A stretch of 64,000 nt of DNA from Pseudomonas yamanorum (GCF_900105735.1 NZ_LT629793.1:5270001-5334000), one strand, 5' to 3'. Shown: positions 26,912 to 37,017, counted from the first letter of the stretch. A program made the numbers and translations. The notes: generated by a model not told the origin, from the letters alone.

Positions 26912-27607
26912 ATGAATCGCTATGTTTCTGTTCTGGCATTGAGTGGGATTGCTGCGCTGGCGGGCTGTGTCGCGCCGACGCCAAAGCCCAATGATCCGTA
27001 CTATGCGCCGGTGTTGCCACGCACGCCGTTGCCGGCGGCCGCCAACAATGGCTCGATCTACCAGGCCGGTTTCGAACAGAACCTGTACAGCGACCGCAAG
27101 GCCTTCCGGGTGGGTGACATCATCACCATCACGCTGAACGAGAAGACCCAGGCGAGCAAGAACGCCAACTCGCAGATCGGCAAGACCAGCAAGACCAGCA
27201 TCGGCCTGACCTCGTTGTTTGGCGGTGTACCGAACACCAACAACCCGCTGGGCAGTGGTGACCTGAGCCTGGACGCCGGTTACAGCGGCGACCGCGCCAC
27301 CAACGGCAAAAGTGCGGCGGGGCAGGGCAACAGCCTGACCGGTTCGATCACCGTGACCGTGGCCGACGTGCTGCCCAACGGCATCATTGCCGTACGCGGC
27401 GAGAAGTGGATGACCCTCAACACCGGTGACGAACTGGTGCGCATTGCGGGCATGGTTCGCGCCGACGATATCTCCACCGACAACACCGTGCCGTCGACAC
27501 GGATTGCCGATGCACGCATCACCTACTCGGGTACGGGTTCGTTTGCTGACGCCAGTCAGCCGGGCTGGTTTGACCGTTTCTTCCTTAGCCCGCTGTTCCC
27601 TTTCTAG
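26912..27607 (+). CDS. flgH: Flagellar L-ring lipoprotein FlgH
   Basis: A 231-residue outer-membrane ring protein. The signal peptide ends in the lipobox LAGC, with Cys19 as the acylated residue. Conserved family segments are [22 protein letters not shown] and the later [23 protein letters not shown]. The L ring, with the P ring, acts as a bushing around the rod. flgI follows at once, with the flgH stop codon forming part of its ribosome-binding site. Confidence 0.96.
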   Translation: MNRYVSVLALSGIAALAGCVAPTPKPNDPYYAPVLPRTPLPAAANNGSIYQAGFEQNLYSDRKAFRVGDIITITLNEKTQASKNANSQIGKTSKTSIGLTSLFGGVPNTNNPLGSGDLSLDAGYSGDRATNGKSAAGQGNSLTGSITVTVADVLPNGIIAVRGEKWMTLNTGDELVRIAGMVRADDISTDNTVPSTRIADARITYSGTGSFADASQPGWFDRFFLSPLFPF

Positions 27608-27616
27608 GTGATCACT

Positions 27617-28723
27617 TTGAACTTCAAACAGCTGATGGCTGCGATGTTGCTGCTGGCCCTGAGCGCAGGCGCCCAGGCTGAGCGCTTGAAAGACATCGCG
27701 AGCATTTCCGGCGTCCGGTCCAACCAGTTGATCGGCTACGGCCTGGTGGTGGGGCTTAACGGTACCGGTGACCAGACCACCCAGACCCCGTTCACCCTGC
27801 AGACCTTCAACAACATGCTTTCGCAGTTCGGCATCAAGGTACCGCCGGGTTCGGGCAACGTGCAGTTGAAGAACGTCGCGGCGGTGTCCATCAGCGCTGA
27901 CTTGCCGCCGTTTGCCAAGCCAGGGCAGGTGGTCGATATCACCGTCTCGTCCATGGGTAACTCGAAAAGCCTGCGGGGCGGCACCTTGCTGATGACGCCG
28001 CTCAAAGGTATCGACGGCAACGTCTACGCCATTGCCCAGGGCAACCTGGTGGTGGGCGGCTTTGACGCCGAAGGCCGTGACGGTTCGAAGATCACCGTCA
28101 ACGTGCCGTCGGCCGGCCGGATTCCCGGTGGTGCCTCGGTGGAGCGCACCGTGCCCAGCGGCTTCAACCAGGGCAACAGCCTGACCCTGAACCTCAACCG
28201 TTCGGACTTCACCACTGCCAAGCGCGTGGTCGACAAGATCAATGAGCTGCTCGGCCCGGGCGTGGCCCAGGCCATCGACGGTGGTTCGGTGCGTGTCACC
28301 GCTCCGCTGGACCCAAGCCAGCGTGTGGACTACCTGTCTCTGCTGGAAAACCTTGAGGTTGACCCGGGCCAGGCGGTGGCGAAAGTCATCATCAATTCGC
28401 GGACCGGCACCATCGTGATTGGCCAGAACGTCAAGGTTTCGCCAGCGGCGGTGACCCACGGCAGCCTGACCGTGACCATCACCGAAGACCCGATCGTCAG
28501 CCAGCCTGGCCCGTTGTCCAACGGCCAGACCGCCGTGGTCCCCCGTTCGCGGGTGAATGCCCAGCAAGAAGCCAAGCCGATGTTCAAGTTCGGCCCTGGT
28601 ACCACCCTGGACGAGATTGTCCGCGCGGTGAACCAGGTGGGCGCAGCGCCCGGCGACTTGATGGCGATCCTCGAAGCATTGAAACAGGCCGGCGCCTTGC
28701 AAGCCGACCTGATCGTGATCTGA
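27617..28723 (+). CDS. flgI: Flagellar P-ring protein FlgI
   Basis: A 368-residue periplasmic ring protein with a cleaved signal peptide ([16 protein letters not shown] then [17 protein letters not shown]). I place the start at the TTG at 27617 because AGGTGA, which overlaps the flgH stop, sits five bases ahead. The alternative GTG at 27608 would be three codons longer and has no ribosome site. Length matches other Pseudomonas FlgI. The mature protein forms the P ring in the peptidoglycan layer, assembled with the chaperone FlgA (not in the window). Confidence 0.93.
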   Translation: MNFKQLMAAMLLLALSAGAQAERLKDIASISGVRSNQLIGYGLVVGLNGTGDQTTQTPFTLQTFNNMLSQFGIKVPPGSGNVQLKNVAAVSISADLPPFAKPGQVVDITVSSMGNSKSLRGGTLLMTPLKGIDGNVYAIAQGNLVVGGFDAEGRDGSKITVNVPSAGRIPGGASVERTVPSGFNQGNSLTLNLNRSDFTTAKRVVDKINELLGPGVAQAIDGGSVRVTAPLDPSQRVDYLSLLENLEVDPGQAVAKVIINSRTGTIVIGQNVKVSPAAVTHGSLTVTITEDPIVSQPGPLSNGQTAVVPRSRVNAQQEAKPMFKFGPGTTLDEIVRAVNQVGAAPGDLMAILEALKQAGALQADLIVI

Positions 28724-28727
28724 CGCC

Positions 28728-29993
28728 ATGGCCATGGACATGCGCAAAAGCGGCCTGACCAGCACGGCGGACTCGGGTTCTTATTCCGACCTCAACCGGC
28801 TCAACCAGTTGAAGTTCGGCGACAAGAACAGCGACGGCAACATGCGCAAGGTCGCGCAGGAATTCGAGTCGCTGTTTCTCGGCGAGATGCTCAAGTCCAT
28901 GCGCTCGGCCACCGAAGCCCTGGGCAAGGACAACCCGCTGAATACTCCGGCGGCCAAGCAGTACCAGGAAATGTACGACCAGCAGTTGGCGGTCTCCCTG
29001 TCTCGTGAGGGCGGTGGTATTGGCCTGGCAGACGTGCTGATGCGCCAGATGCAGAAGAACAAGCCGGTGGACGCCCAGGCGGCCACCTTGCAAGGCCCGG
29101 CCGCACCGGCGAAGAAGGTGGATGTGCCGACCGAAATTGCCGCCGGTACCAAGGCCGATGGCCCGCTGGGCCGCAGCAATGGTCAACGGCCTTTGTGGGC
29201 GTACCGCGTGGCGGTGCCTGAAGGCACCAACTCCCACGCCAACGATATGGCGCTGATGAATCAGCGGCGCATCTCGTTGCCGAGCAAGCTGACGGATCGC
29301 CTGCTGGCCGGCATCGTGCCGGGTGCCGATGCCACCACCACTGCCGCCAAGGCCGCGCCGCTGCGTAACAGCGCCGCCGATGACGGTGTGGTCAACAGTT
29401 CTGCCCGCAGCCTGGCTGCACTACCCCCGCGCGGACAAATGCAGGTTTACGGTCGCGCCGTGGCCCAGCCGCCGCTGGCACCCGCGAAAAAAGCCTTCAG
29501 TTCGCAGGATGAATTTGTCGCCACCATGTTGCCGATGGCCAAGCAGGCCGCCGCGCGGATTGGCATCGACCCACGCTACCTGGTGGCCCAGGCCGCTTTG
29601 GAAACCGGCTGGGGTAAATCGGTGATGCGTGCCGAAGACGGCACCAGCAGCCACAACCTGTTCGGCATCAAGGCCGGCCAGAGTTGGCAGGGCGAACAGG
29701 CCCGGGCGATCACCAGCGAGTTTCGCAATGGTGCGATGGTCAAGGAGACGGCGCAGTTCCGTTCCTACAACTCCTACCAGGACAGCTTCCATGACCTGGT
29801 GACGTTGCTGCAAAGCAATGATCGCTATAAAGAAGTTGTGAAATCAGCCGACAACCCGGAACAGTTTGTGCGCGAGTTGCAAAAAGCCGGTTATGCAACC
29901 GACCCGGATTACGCCAGCAAGATTTCGCAGATCGCAAAAACGATGAACAGCTACCAGAACTACGCTGCCGCGGGCGCTTCCACTCATTTATAA
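28728..29993 (+). CDS. flgJ: Flagellar rod-assembly protein and muramidase FlgJ
   Basis: A 421-residue two-domain protein. The N-terminal part (about 35-105, AQEFESLFLGEMLKSMR) caps the growing rod. A variable linker rich in Ala and Pro follows. The C-terminal glucosaminidase-type domain (about 260-400) opens peptidoglycan, with the catalytic glutamate in ALETGWGKS and the conserved SSHNLFGIKAG. Translation may begin at the ATG at 28728 or two codons later. It follows flgI by four bases. Confidence 0.95.
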   Translation: MAMDMRKSGLTSTADSGSYSDLNRLNQLKFGDKNSDGNMRKVAQEFESLFLGEMLKSMRSATEALGKDNPLNTPAAKQYQEMYDQQLAVSLSREGGGIGLADVLMRQMQKNKPVDAQAATLQGPAAPAKKVDVPTEIAAGTKADGPLGRSNGQRPLWAYRVAVPEGTNSHANDMALMNQRRISLPSKLTDRLLAGIVPGADATTTAAKAAPLRNSAADDGVVNSSARSLAALPPRGQMQVYGRAVAQPPLAPAKKAFSSQDEFVATMLPMAKQAAARIGIDPRYLVAQAALETGWGKSVMRAEDGTSSHNLFGIKAGQSWQGEQARAITSEFRNGAMVKETAQFRSYNSYQDSFHDLVTLLQSNDRYKEVVKSADNPEQFVRELQKAGYATDPDYASKISQIAKTMNSYQNYAAAGASTHL

Positions 29994-30003
29994 GGTCTGA
30001 ATC

Positions 30004-32037
30004 ATGAGTTTGCTCAATATCGGGATGTCGGGGCTCAATGCCGCCCAAGGATCGTTGTCGGTCTTAAGTAACAACATCGCCAACGTCAACACCCCGGGAT
30101 ACTCGCGTCAGCAGACCACCCAGAACGCCAGTGCGTCGAATGCGTTCGGCGGTGTGTTCATCGGCACCGGTACGACCCTGGCGGATGTGCGCCGGGTGTA
30201 CAACGACTTCCTGAACACCGCTTACCAGAACAGCACCGCGCTCAATAGCGACGCCAATGCTTACTTGGGCCAGGCCAGTGCAATCGACAAGACCCTGTCG
30301 GACAAAAGCACCGGCATGTCGGCCGTGCTCAGCGCCTTTTTCGCGGCGGCGCAGGCTTCTGCAGCCACGCCCAGTGATGTGTCCGCCCGGCAATTGCTGG
30401 TGACCAGTGCCCAGACCTTGAGCAACCGGTTCAACGCGATTTCCTCGCAGTTGACTCAACAGAAAGAAAGCATCAACGGCCAGTTGAGCACCATGAGTGA
30501 TCAGGTCAACAAGCTGACCTCCTCGATTGCATCCCTGAACAAGCAGATTTCCCAGGTCCAGGGCTCGACGAGCAACGCGCCCGCCAACCTGCTGGATGCG
30601 CGCAACGAAGCGGTGCGCTCCCTCAATGAACTGATCGGTGTCACGGCCACTGAAAAGGACGGCCAGGTCAACATCACAACCGGCACCGGCCAGTCGCTGG
30701 TAGACGGCGATGTTGCCAATACCATTTCGGCAGTGCCGAGCAAGAACGACAGCAGCCAGTACACCATTCAGATCAACATGGGCAGCACCTCCATGGACAT
30801 CGGTTCGGTGGTCAGCGGTGGCAGCATTGGCGGCCTGATGCGTTATCGCAGTGATGTGCTGATGCCGGCCATCAATGACTTGGGCCGACTGGCCATCGTC
30901 ACCGCCGATACCGTCAACAACCAGTTGGGCCAGGGCCTGGATTTGAATGGTGATTTCGGCTCTTCGCTGTTCTCGGATATCAACAGTGCGGCCGCCATCT
31001 CCCAGCGTAGTCAGGGGACCGCGGGTAACAGCGCCGGCTCCGGCAACCTGAATGTGTCGATTGCCGACAGCAGCAAGCTGACCACCTACGACTACAAGGT
31101 CACGTTTACCAGCGGCAACCAGTACAACGTGGTGCGTTCCGATGGCAAGGCCATGGGCTCGTTCGATACCACCACCACGCCGCCGCCGGTGATTGACGGT
31201 TTCACCCTGGCGCTGGATGGCAAAGGGCCGATGGCGGCGGGTGACAGCTTCAAGGTCAGCCCCACCAGCAATGGCGCCAGCGGGATCGGCGTCGACCTGA
31301 CGGACCCGAATAAACTCGCATTCGCCGGCCCATTGGCGGGCGTTGCCGGCAAGAACACCGGCACCGGCACGTTCACGCCGCCGCAGTTGACGGTGCCGCT
31401 GGATATTCATGGCGGTGCCGATACCGCCCAATTGCGCACCGGGATCGAAAACTCGATGCCGGTGAAAATGGTGTTCGGCGATAAGGCCGCGGACGGCACA
31501 CAGCCGTACACCGTCACCGACGCCCAAGGCTTCAAGATCGGCACCGGCAGCATCATTCCGGGCCAGGGCAACAAGATCACCATCAATGTGCCGATGCGCG
31601 ACGCCACCGGCGCCGTGATCACCGGCAAGAGCTTCAGTTTTGACACCACCGTTGGCGGCTCGCCGGCCAATAACGACAGCACCACCTTCTCCTTCAACAG
31701 TGGCGCCACCTCCGACGGCCGCAACGCCCAGTCGCTGCTGGCGCTGCAAACCAAGGCAACTGTCGGTGTGACGGACGGCAACGGGGGCGTGAGCCTGGTC
31801 AGTGCCAACAGCCGCCTGGTGTCCCAAGTGGGTTCCAAGGCTGCCCAGGCCAATACCGACAGCACCGCGACCGGTGCGCTGCTGACGGCGAACAAGGCGG
31901 CCGCCAACTCGGTGTCCCAGGTCAACCTGGATGAAGAGGCGGGCGACATGATCAAGTTCCAGCAGTACTACACCGCGTCGTCGCAGATCATCAAGGCGGC
32001 GCAGGAAACCTTCAGCACACTGATCAACGCACTTTAA
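30004..32037 (+). CDS. flgK: Flagellar hook-associated protein 1 FlgK
   Basis: A 677-residue hook-filament junction protein. The N-terminal axial motif is NIGMSGLNAAQGSLSVLSNN followed by NTPGYSRQQ, and the C-terminal is QVNLDEEAGDMIKFQQYYTASSQIIK. The two ends form a coiled coil in the filament axis. The large middle (residues about 250-560) is variable. It is longer than the enteric protein (about 550), as is usual in the fluorescens group. It is 10 bases after flgJ. Confidence 0.96.
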   Translation: MSLLNIGMSGLNAAQGSLSVLSNNIANVNTPGYSRQQTTQNASASNAFGGVFIGTGTTLADVRRVYNDFLNTAYQNSTALNSDANAYLGQASAIDKTLSDKSTGMSAVLSAFFAAAQASAATPSDVSARQLLVTSAQTLSNRFNAISSQLTQQKESINGQLSTMSDQVNKLTSSIASLNKQISQVQGSTSNAPANLLDARNEAVRSLNELIGVTATEKDGQVNITTGTGQSLVDGDVANTISAVPSKNDSSQYTIQINMGSTSMDIGSVVSGGSIGGLMRYRSDVLMPAINDLGRLAIVTADTVNNQLGQGLDLNGDFGSSLFSDINSAAAISQRSQGTAGNSAGSGNLNVSIADSSKLTTYDYKVTFTSGNQYNVVRSDGKAMGSFDTTTTPPPVIDGFTLALDGKGPMAAGDSFKVSPTSNGASGIGVDLTDPNKLAFAGPLAGVAGKNTGTGTFTPPQLTVPLDIHGGADTAQLRTGIENSMPVKMVFGDKAADGTQPYTVTDAQGFKIGTGSIIPGQGNKITINVPMRDATGAVITGKSFSFDTTVGGSPANNDSTTFSFNSGATSDGRNAQSLLALQTKATVGVTDGNGGVSLVSANSRLVSQVGSKAAQANTDSTATGALLTANKAAANSVSQVNLDEEAGDMIKFQQYYTASSQIIKAAQETFSTLINAL

Positions 32038-32051
32038 GGGAGTCTGGGACG

Positions 32052-33635
32052 ATGCGTATTTCTACACAGCAGTATTTCGACACCAGCTCCGCCAAATACC
32101 AGGACAACTATTCCGGTGTGGTGAAGGCCCAGGACCAGGCGAGTTCCGGCGTCCGGGTGCAGACCGCTTCCGATGACCCGGTGGCTGCTGCCCAATTGCT
32201 GATGCTGCAGCAGCAGAAAGACATGTTGGGGCAATACAACACCAACATCACCACCCTGCAAAACTCCCTGACCAACGAAGAGAGCGTGCTGCAAAGCATC
32301 AATAACGCGCTGCAAACCGCCCAGGGCCTGGCGCAGCAGGCCGGTAACATCGCCAAGAGCGATGACGATCGCAAGGCGATTGCCGCCCAGGTAGGAGCGC
32401 TTGAGGACCAGGTGCTGGGCTTGCTCAACTCCAAGGATTCCAGCGGCAACTACATGTTCTCCGGTGCCAAGACCGATACACCGCCGTACACCCGCAACAA
32501 TGACGGTACTTACACCTACCAGGGTGACGAGACGCCCCTGAGCCTGCAGATTTCCAACAACCTCTCGATCTCCATGGGTGATACCGGCAAGGCGCTGCTG
32601 GAAAGCTCGTCCAATACCGGTCGCACCCAGGCCACGTTGCTGCCGCCTGCCGTGAATGACGGCACGGTGGGGATCTCGGCGGGGCTGGTCACGTCGAGCA
32701 CGAAGTTTGCCAACAGCTTTTCCGATGGCCAGCCGTACAAGCTGACCTTCTCCAGCAGCACCCAATACAGCGTGACCGACAAGGACGGCAACGACGTCAC
32801 CTCGGAGATCACCGGTAACGGTACGTTTGACTCCACCAAGGAAGGCTCATCCAGCGTCAGCCTGCGGGGTGTCACGTTCGACATCCGGCTGAACCTGGGC
32901 AAAGACGTTGCGTCGGGCCCGGCATCCGATGCGCTGGTGGCGGGCAAGCAATTCTCCCTGGCAACCAAGCCTGACAGCTTCAGTATTTCCCGTACGGCAA
33001 GCAATCCGTCCACTGCGCAACTGACGGGTGGCACGGTCACGGATTCGGCGGCTTATACCAGCACCTTTCCCAACTCGGGTGCGGTGATCAAGTTCACCAG
33101 TGGCACCGATTACCAGGTGTTCGCCCAGCCGTACTCCGCCAATAGCAAGGCCATTGCCAGCGGCACCATGGCTGCCGGCGCGACGTCGATCACCACGGCC
33201 GGCCTGACCTTTGGTGTGAGTGGCACGCCAGGTGCCGGTGACCAGTTCTCGGTCGGCGCCACCAGCAACAAGAACATGAATGCCCTGGACACCCTGGGCC
33301 AATTGCGCAAGGCCCTGGAAACCCCGGCCGACGGCAATCCGGTTGCCTTGAATAACCTCAAGGACGTGGTCGCCACGAGTATTGGCAACCTGGGTAACGC
33401 TTCGGCGCAGATCGACCAGGTTCGCGGCTCCATTGGTGCACGCCAGAGTGCGATGGATATCCAGAGCACGGAAAACACCAGCCTGGGCCTGGCCAATACG
33501 TCCACCATGTCGTCCCTGGCCAACGTTGATATGGGGCAAGCCGCCATTGACCTGACCTTGCAGCAGACCATGCTGCAGGCCTCGCAACTGGCGTTCGTGA
33601 AAATCTCCCAGTTGAGCCTGTTCAGCAAGATGTGA
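32052..33635 (+). CDS. flgL: Flagellar hook-associated protein 3 FlgL
   Basis: A 527-residue junction protein with the flagellin-like N-terminus MRISTQQYFDTSSAKYQ and the DPVAAAQLLMLQQQ helix, and the C-terminal ANVDMGQAAIDLTLQQTMLQAS. The threonine- and serine-rich middle is enlarged compared with the 300-440 residues of many relatives. It connects FlgK to the first flagellin turn. A hairpin with a T run 20 bases after the stop ends the flgF-flgL operon. Confidence 0.95.
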   Translation: MRISTQQYFDTSSAKYQDNYSGVVKAQDQASSGVRVQTASDDPVAAAQLLMLQQQKDMLGQYNTNITTLQNSLTNEESVLQSINNALQTAQGLAQQAGNIAKSDDDRKAIAAQVGALEDQVLGLLNSKDSSGNYMFSGAKTDTPPYTRNNDGTYTYQGDETPLSLQISNNLSISMGDTGKALLESSSNTGRTQATLLPPAVNDGTVGISAGLVTSSTKFANSFSDGQPYKLTFSSSTQYSVTDKDGNDVTSEITGNGTFDSTKEGSSSVSLRGVTFDIRLNLGKDVASGPASDALVAGKQFSLATKPDSFSISRTASNPSTAQLTGGTVTDSAAYTSTFPNSGAVIKFTSGTDYQVFAQPYSANSKAIASGTMAAGATSITTAGLTFGVSGTPGAGDQFSVGATSNKNMNALDTLGQLRKALETPADGNPVALNNLKDVVATSIGNLGNASAQIDQVRGSIGARQSAMDIQSTENTSLGLANTSTMSSLANVDMGQAAIDLTLQQTMLQASQLAFVKISQLSLFSKM

Positions 33636-33655
33636 TTCGAGCAGCTGCAAACCTG

Positions 33656-33695
33656 CGGCTCACCCTGGAAACGGGGTGGGCCGTTGTGGTTTTTG
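33656..33695 (+). terminator. Rho-independent terminator after flgL
   Basis: The stem CGGCTCACCC/GGGTGGGCCG, with one mismatch, is followed after a few bases by TTTTT. It would separate flgL from the ketoacyl synthase gene. Confidence 0.65.
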
Positions 33696-33938
33696 GCGCT
33701 TGTATGTCCCCGTGTTTCGCACAAAGCGCAGAAAATTGAGTGACCTGTGAGTCATAAAGCGCATCTTCACTGTATCGTGTGAAAAGGATAGGTCGTCGCC
33801 AGGTCTCTGCGAGGGCCTGCCGCCAAGGTGTAAAGGCGGTTTTCGGCGAGTTTTTTGCGGGGTTATCCCCATTATTGTCAGCACCCGGCGACGTGTCTCG
33901 CGGGGTGTTCTCCAGCTATTTAGTATTGGGAAGCCACA
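33696..33938. other. flgL to ketoacyl synthase spacer
   Basis: With the terminator this spacer is about 300 bases without a coding frame I would support. I see no clear sigma-54, sigma-28 or sigma-70 promoter, although the KAS III gene should need one if the preceding terminator works. The only landmark is the ribosome site GGGAAG just before the ATG at 33939. Confidence 0.5.
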
Positions 33939-34868
33939 ATGATTGGCATAAAAAGCATCGCCAGTTACGTGCCGGCAGACGGGATCGATAACTACGCCCA
34001 GGGTGCCAAATTCGCCAAGGATGAAGAATTCATCATTGGCAAGATCGGTTCGGCGTTCCTGCCGCGCAAGGATGCTGCACAGGAAACCTCCGATCTGTGC
34101 GTCGAGGCGGTCAACGCCTTGTTTGCCAACAACCCCGATTTGAAGCGCGAATCCATCGATGCGCTGATCGTCGTCACCCAGAACGGCGACGAAGAGGGCT
34201 TGCCTCACACCGCCGCCATCGTCCAGGACAAACTGGGCCTGCCGACTCACGTGGCGGCCTTTGATATTTCCCTGGGCTGCTCGGGCTATGTCTACGGCAT
34301 CTATGCGATGAAGGGCTTCATGGAAGCCACTGGCCTGAAAAACGGCCTGCTGGTGACCGCCGATCCGTACTCGAAGATCGTCGACCCGGAAGACCGCAAC
34401 ACCACCATGCTGTTCGGCGATGCCGCTACCGCCACCTGGATGGGCGAAGACGCGCCCTGGCAGTTGGGCAAGGCCAAGTTCGGCACTGACGGTTCCGGTG
34501 CGCCGCACTTGAAGGTCAGCGATGGCGTGTTCTTCATGAACGGCCGCCAGGTGTTCAACTTCGCCTTGCTCAAGGTGCCGGCGCATTTGCACGAGCTGCT
34601 CAATGAGTCGGACCTCAAGGCTGACGAGATTGACGCATTCTGCATTCACCAGGGCAGTGCGGCGATTGTCGACGCCGTGGCCCGGCGTTTCGAAGATGCA
34701 CCGGTGGACAAGTTCATCAAGGACATGGTCGAGACCGGCAACACCGTGTCCTCGAGCATTCCGCTGCTGCTGGAAAAGCATATGCTCGACTCCACCTGGA
34801 AGCGCGTCGCCATCAGTGGTTTTGGCGTGGGCCTGTCCTGGGGCTCGGCGATTTTGCATCGCCCTTGA
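33939..34868 (+). CDS. Ketoacyl-ACP synthase III, flagellin glycosylation-type
   Basis: A 309-residue FabH-like thiolase-fold enzyme with a full Cys114-His237-Asn268 triad (LGCSGY, CIHQGS, TGNTVSS). It would condense an acyl-CoA with malonyl-ACP. Its position between flgL and fliC matches orf3 of the P. syringae flagellin glycosylation island, where a KAS III enzyme is thought to supply the acyl chain placed on the modified viosamine of the flagellin glycan. Here no glycosyltransferase (fgt1, fgt2) accompanies it. Housekeeping FabH is an alternative reading, but FabH usually lies in a fatty acid operon. A strong terminator follows. Confidence 0.85.
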   Translation: MIGIKSIASYVPADGIDNYAQGAKFAKDEEFIIGKIGSAFLPRKDAAQETSDLCVEAVNALFANNPDLKRESIDALIVVTQNGDEEGLPHTAAIVQDKLGLPTHVAAFDISLGCSGYVYGIYAMKGFMEATGLKNGLLVTADPYSKIVDPEDRNTTMLFGDAATATWMGEDAPWQLGKAKFGTDGSGAPHLKVSDGVFFMNGRQVFNFALLKVPAHLHELLNESDLKADEIDAFCIHQGSAAIVDAVARRFEDAPVDKFIKDMVETGNTVSSSIPLLLEKHMLDSTWKRVAISGFGVGLSWGSAILHRP

Positions 34869-34890
34869 TGCCTTAAAGGCGCTGCACAAA

Positions 34891-34926
34891 AAAACGCCCA
34901 TGATCGAAAGATCATGGGCGTTTTTA
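34891..34926 (+). terminator. Rho-independent terminator between KAS III and fliC
   Basis: A perfect 12-base stem ACGCCCATGATC/GATCATGGGCGT with a GAAA loop and a following T run. It is nearly symmetrical in A and T flanks but lies 22 bases after the KAS III stop. Confidence 0.93.
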
Positions 34927-35026
34927 TTTGGCGCCAAAAAGCCAGCAACTGCGGGGGTTTGGGCCGTCGTAAATGCTTGAATTACAAGGGGTGGCATCGT
35001 GCTAGTAAAAAAAATCAAAAAAGTCC

Positions 35027-35053
35027 TCAAGCAACCTGCTTTCACGACGATAA
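35027..35053 (+). promoter_or_regulatory. Sigma-28 (FliA) promoter of fliC
   Basis: TCAAG at 35027-35031 and GACGATAA at 35046-35053, separated by 14 bases, match the FliA consensus TCAAG/TAAAG-N15-GCCGATAA with one mismatch in the -10. It lies about 80 bases ahead of the flagellin gene. Confidence 0.85.
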
Positions 35054-35133
35054 CTATTACGAAGGTTCTCTAGGCCACACCCGGCGGTTGCCAGGGCCGG
35101 AAGCCGCAGTAAACAACCCACGAGGATTTCGTC

Positions 35134-36579
35134 ATGGCTTTAACAGTAAACACTAACCTTGCTTCGTTGAACGTTCAGAACAACCTGAACAAGGCTTCCG
35201 GCGCCCTGCAAACTTCCATGCAGCGTCTGTCCTCCGGCCTGCGTATCAACAGCGCCAAAGACGATGCGGCCGGCCTGCAAATCTCCAACCGTCTGACCAG
35301 CCAGATCAACGGCCTGGGCGTTGCAATCAAGAACGCCAACGACGGCAGCTCGATTGCTCAGACCGCTGAAGGCGCCATGCAGCAGTCCACCAACATCCTG
35401 CAAAGCATGCGTACCCTGGCTCTGCAATCCGCCAACGGCTCGCCAAGCGCTGAAGACCGTAAGTCGAACCAGGCTCAATACGCTGCTCTGACTGCTGAAT
35501 TGACCCGTATCGCTACCACCACTACTTTCGGTGGCAAGAACCTGCTGGACGGTTCTTTCGGTACCACTTCGTTCCAGGTCGGCGCCAACGCCAACCAGAC
35601 CATCGACATGAGCATCGGTAACGTTGCGGCCAACAACATTGGTTCGCAGCAGCTGAAATCCCAAGGCGTTGCTCCAAGCGCAACAGGCGTTGCCGGCGGC
35701 GCGATCGCTGTTACCGGTGGCGGCCAGTCCTCCAACCTGACCATCGCTGCTGGTGCTTCCGCCAAGCAGATCGCTGCTCAGATGAACGGCGCTGTCGGCG
35801 GCCTGGCTGCTACTGCCAGCACTGTTGCCCAGTTCACCGTTGACTCCGCTGCCATTGCTGGTGCAACCCCTGCCAGCGCTAACTTCACCCTGAAAGTCGG
35901 CAGCGGTACTGCGGTCCAGTTCACTGGCGTAACCAGCACTTCCGATCTGGCTGACCAGCTGAAGTCCAACGCTGCCAAGCTGGGCATCACCGTTAACTAC
36001 GATTCGACCACTCAAGCGCTGTCGGTCAAGTCTGACACCGGTGAGAACCTGACCTTCAACGCTGGCGACCCAGGCGCTGTTGCCGGTATCAAAGTGGCTA
36101 CCCAAGACGGCACTGGCACCTTCGGTACTGCCGTTGCTCTGGCTAACACCGCGATCATCGCTACTGGTGCAGTTTCCCTGAACTCCTCCAGCAGCTACTC
36201 CCTGAGCGGCGCCGGTGTGACTGGTCTGTTCGCAGCGACTGGTACTGCTGCCAACTCCACCAAAACCACCGTTAACAACACCGACATCACCACTGCTGCC
36301 AACGCACAGAACTCGATCGACGTGATCACCCAGGCGATCTCGGACATCGACTCCCAGCGTGCCGGTCTCGGTGCTGTACAAAACCGTTTCGACAACACCG
36401 TTGCTAACTTGCAGAGCATCTCGGACAACTCCAGCGCCGCTCGCGGTCAGATCCAGGACGTTGACTACGCTGCAGAAACTGCTCAGCTGACCAAGCAACA
36501 AACCCTGCAACAGGCTTCCACTGCGATCCTGTCCCAGGCCAACCAACTGCCATCCGCTGTACTGAAGCTGCTTCAGTAA
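35134..36579 (+). CDS. fliC: Flagellin FliC
   Basis: A 481-residue filament subunit. The conserved D0/D1 ends are [17 protein letters not shown] with [18 protein letters not shown], and the C-terminal [21 protein letters not shown]. The middle (about 175-400) is a low-complexity Ala-, Thr-, Ser- and Gly-rich variable domain, surface exposed and the likely site of O-glycosylation. Codon use shifts to the GCT/GGT/AAC pattern of a highly expressed gene. It has its own sigma-28 promoter and terminator and is therefore monocistronic. Confidence 0.98.
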   Translation: MALTVNTNLASLNVQNNLNKASGALQTSMQRLSSGLRINSAKDDAAGLQISNRLTSQINGLGVAIKNANDGSSIAQTAEGAMQQSTNILQSMRTLALQSANGSPSAEDRKSNQAQYAALTAELTRIATTTTFGGKNLLDGSFGTTSFQVGANANQTIDMSIGNVAANNIGSQQLKSQGVAPSATGVAGGAIAVTGGGQSSNLTIAAGASAKQIAAQMNGAVGGLAATASTVAQFTVDSAAIAGATPASANFTLKVGSGTAVQFTGVTSTSDLADQLKSNAAKLGITVNYDSTTQALSVKSDTGENLTFNAGDPGAVAGIKVATQDGTGTFGTAVALANTAIIATGAVSLNSSSSYSLSGAGVTGLFAATGTAANSTKTTVNNTDITTAANAQNSIDVITQAISDIDSQRAGLGAVQNRFDNTVANLQSISDNSSAARGQIQDVDYAAETAQLTKQQTLQQASTAILSQANQLPSAVLKLLQ

Positions 36580-36603
36580 TAGCCATCGGTAGATGACTGA
36601 CGG

Positions 36604-36634
36604 AAGGGCGCGTTTACGTGCCCTTTTGTCTTTT
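36604..36634 (+). terminator. Rho-independent terminator after fliC
   Basis: The stem AAGGGC with GCCCTT, continued by inner pairs, then a T-rich run (TTTTGTCTTTT), lies 25 bases after the flagellin stop. Confidence 0.85.
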
Positions 36635-36654
36635 GCGTGATGAGGAGATTGGAC

Positions 36655-37017
36655 ATGGACATGAGCGTCAAGTTGAACCTGTCTTATCCTGCTGCCCCAA
36701 CGCCACAGAGTGCGCCTGCCCCTGTGACTGCCGACTCGCAGACCCCCAAGGTTGATGCGACCGTCGCAGCAGTAAAGCCCAAGCAGGAAGCGAAACCGGA
36801 CGACCTGGAAAAGGCCGTCAACGATATTCGCAAATTTGTCCAGGCGGCCCAGCGCAACCTGGATTTTTCCATTGATGACTCCACCCATCAGGTGGTGGTC
36901 AAGGTCATCGCGACCGAAAGCGGCGAGGTCATTCGTCAGATCCCGTCGGAAACCGCATTGAAACTCGCACAAAGCCTTCACGACGCCAGCAACGTGTTGT
37001 TTGACGCTAAAGTCTGA
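36655..37017 (+). CDS. flaG: Flagellar protein FlaG
   Basis: A 120-residue FlaG-family protein that influences filament length in other bacteria. The N-terminal third is Ala/Pro-rich and disordered. The conserved C-terminal part is KFVQAAQRNLDFSIDDSTHQVVVKVIATESGEVIRQIP. The ATG at 36655 follows GAGGAG at correct distance; the longer frame begins in the fliC terminator region. It lies before fliD as usual. Confidence 0.92.
   Translation: MDMSVKLNLSYPAAPTPQSAPAPVTADSQTPKVDATVAAVKPKQEAKPDDLEKAVNDIRKFVQAAQRNLDFSIDDSTHQVVVKVIATESGEVIRQIPSETALKLAQSLHDASNVLFDAKV

Noticed and set aside
26789..28765. A 658-residue antisense frame over flgG, flgH and flgI
   Set aside because: It spans three well-supported flagellar genes, has no domain character and no promoter or ribosome site.
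30064..31827. A 587-residue antisense frame over flgK
   Set aside because: Same reasoning: the coding strand is fixed by FlgK motifs at both ends.
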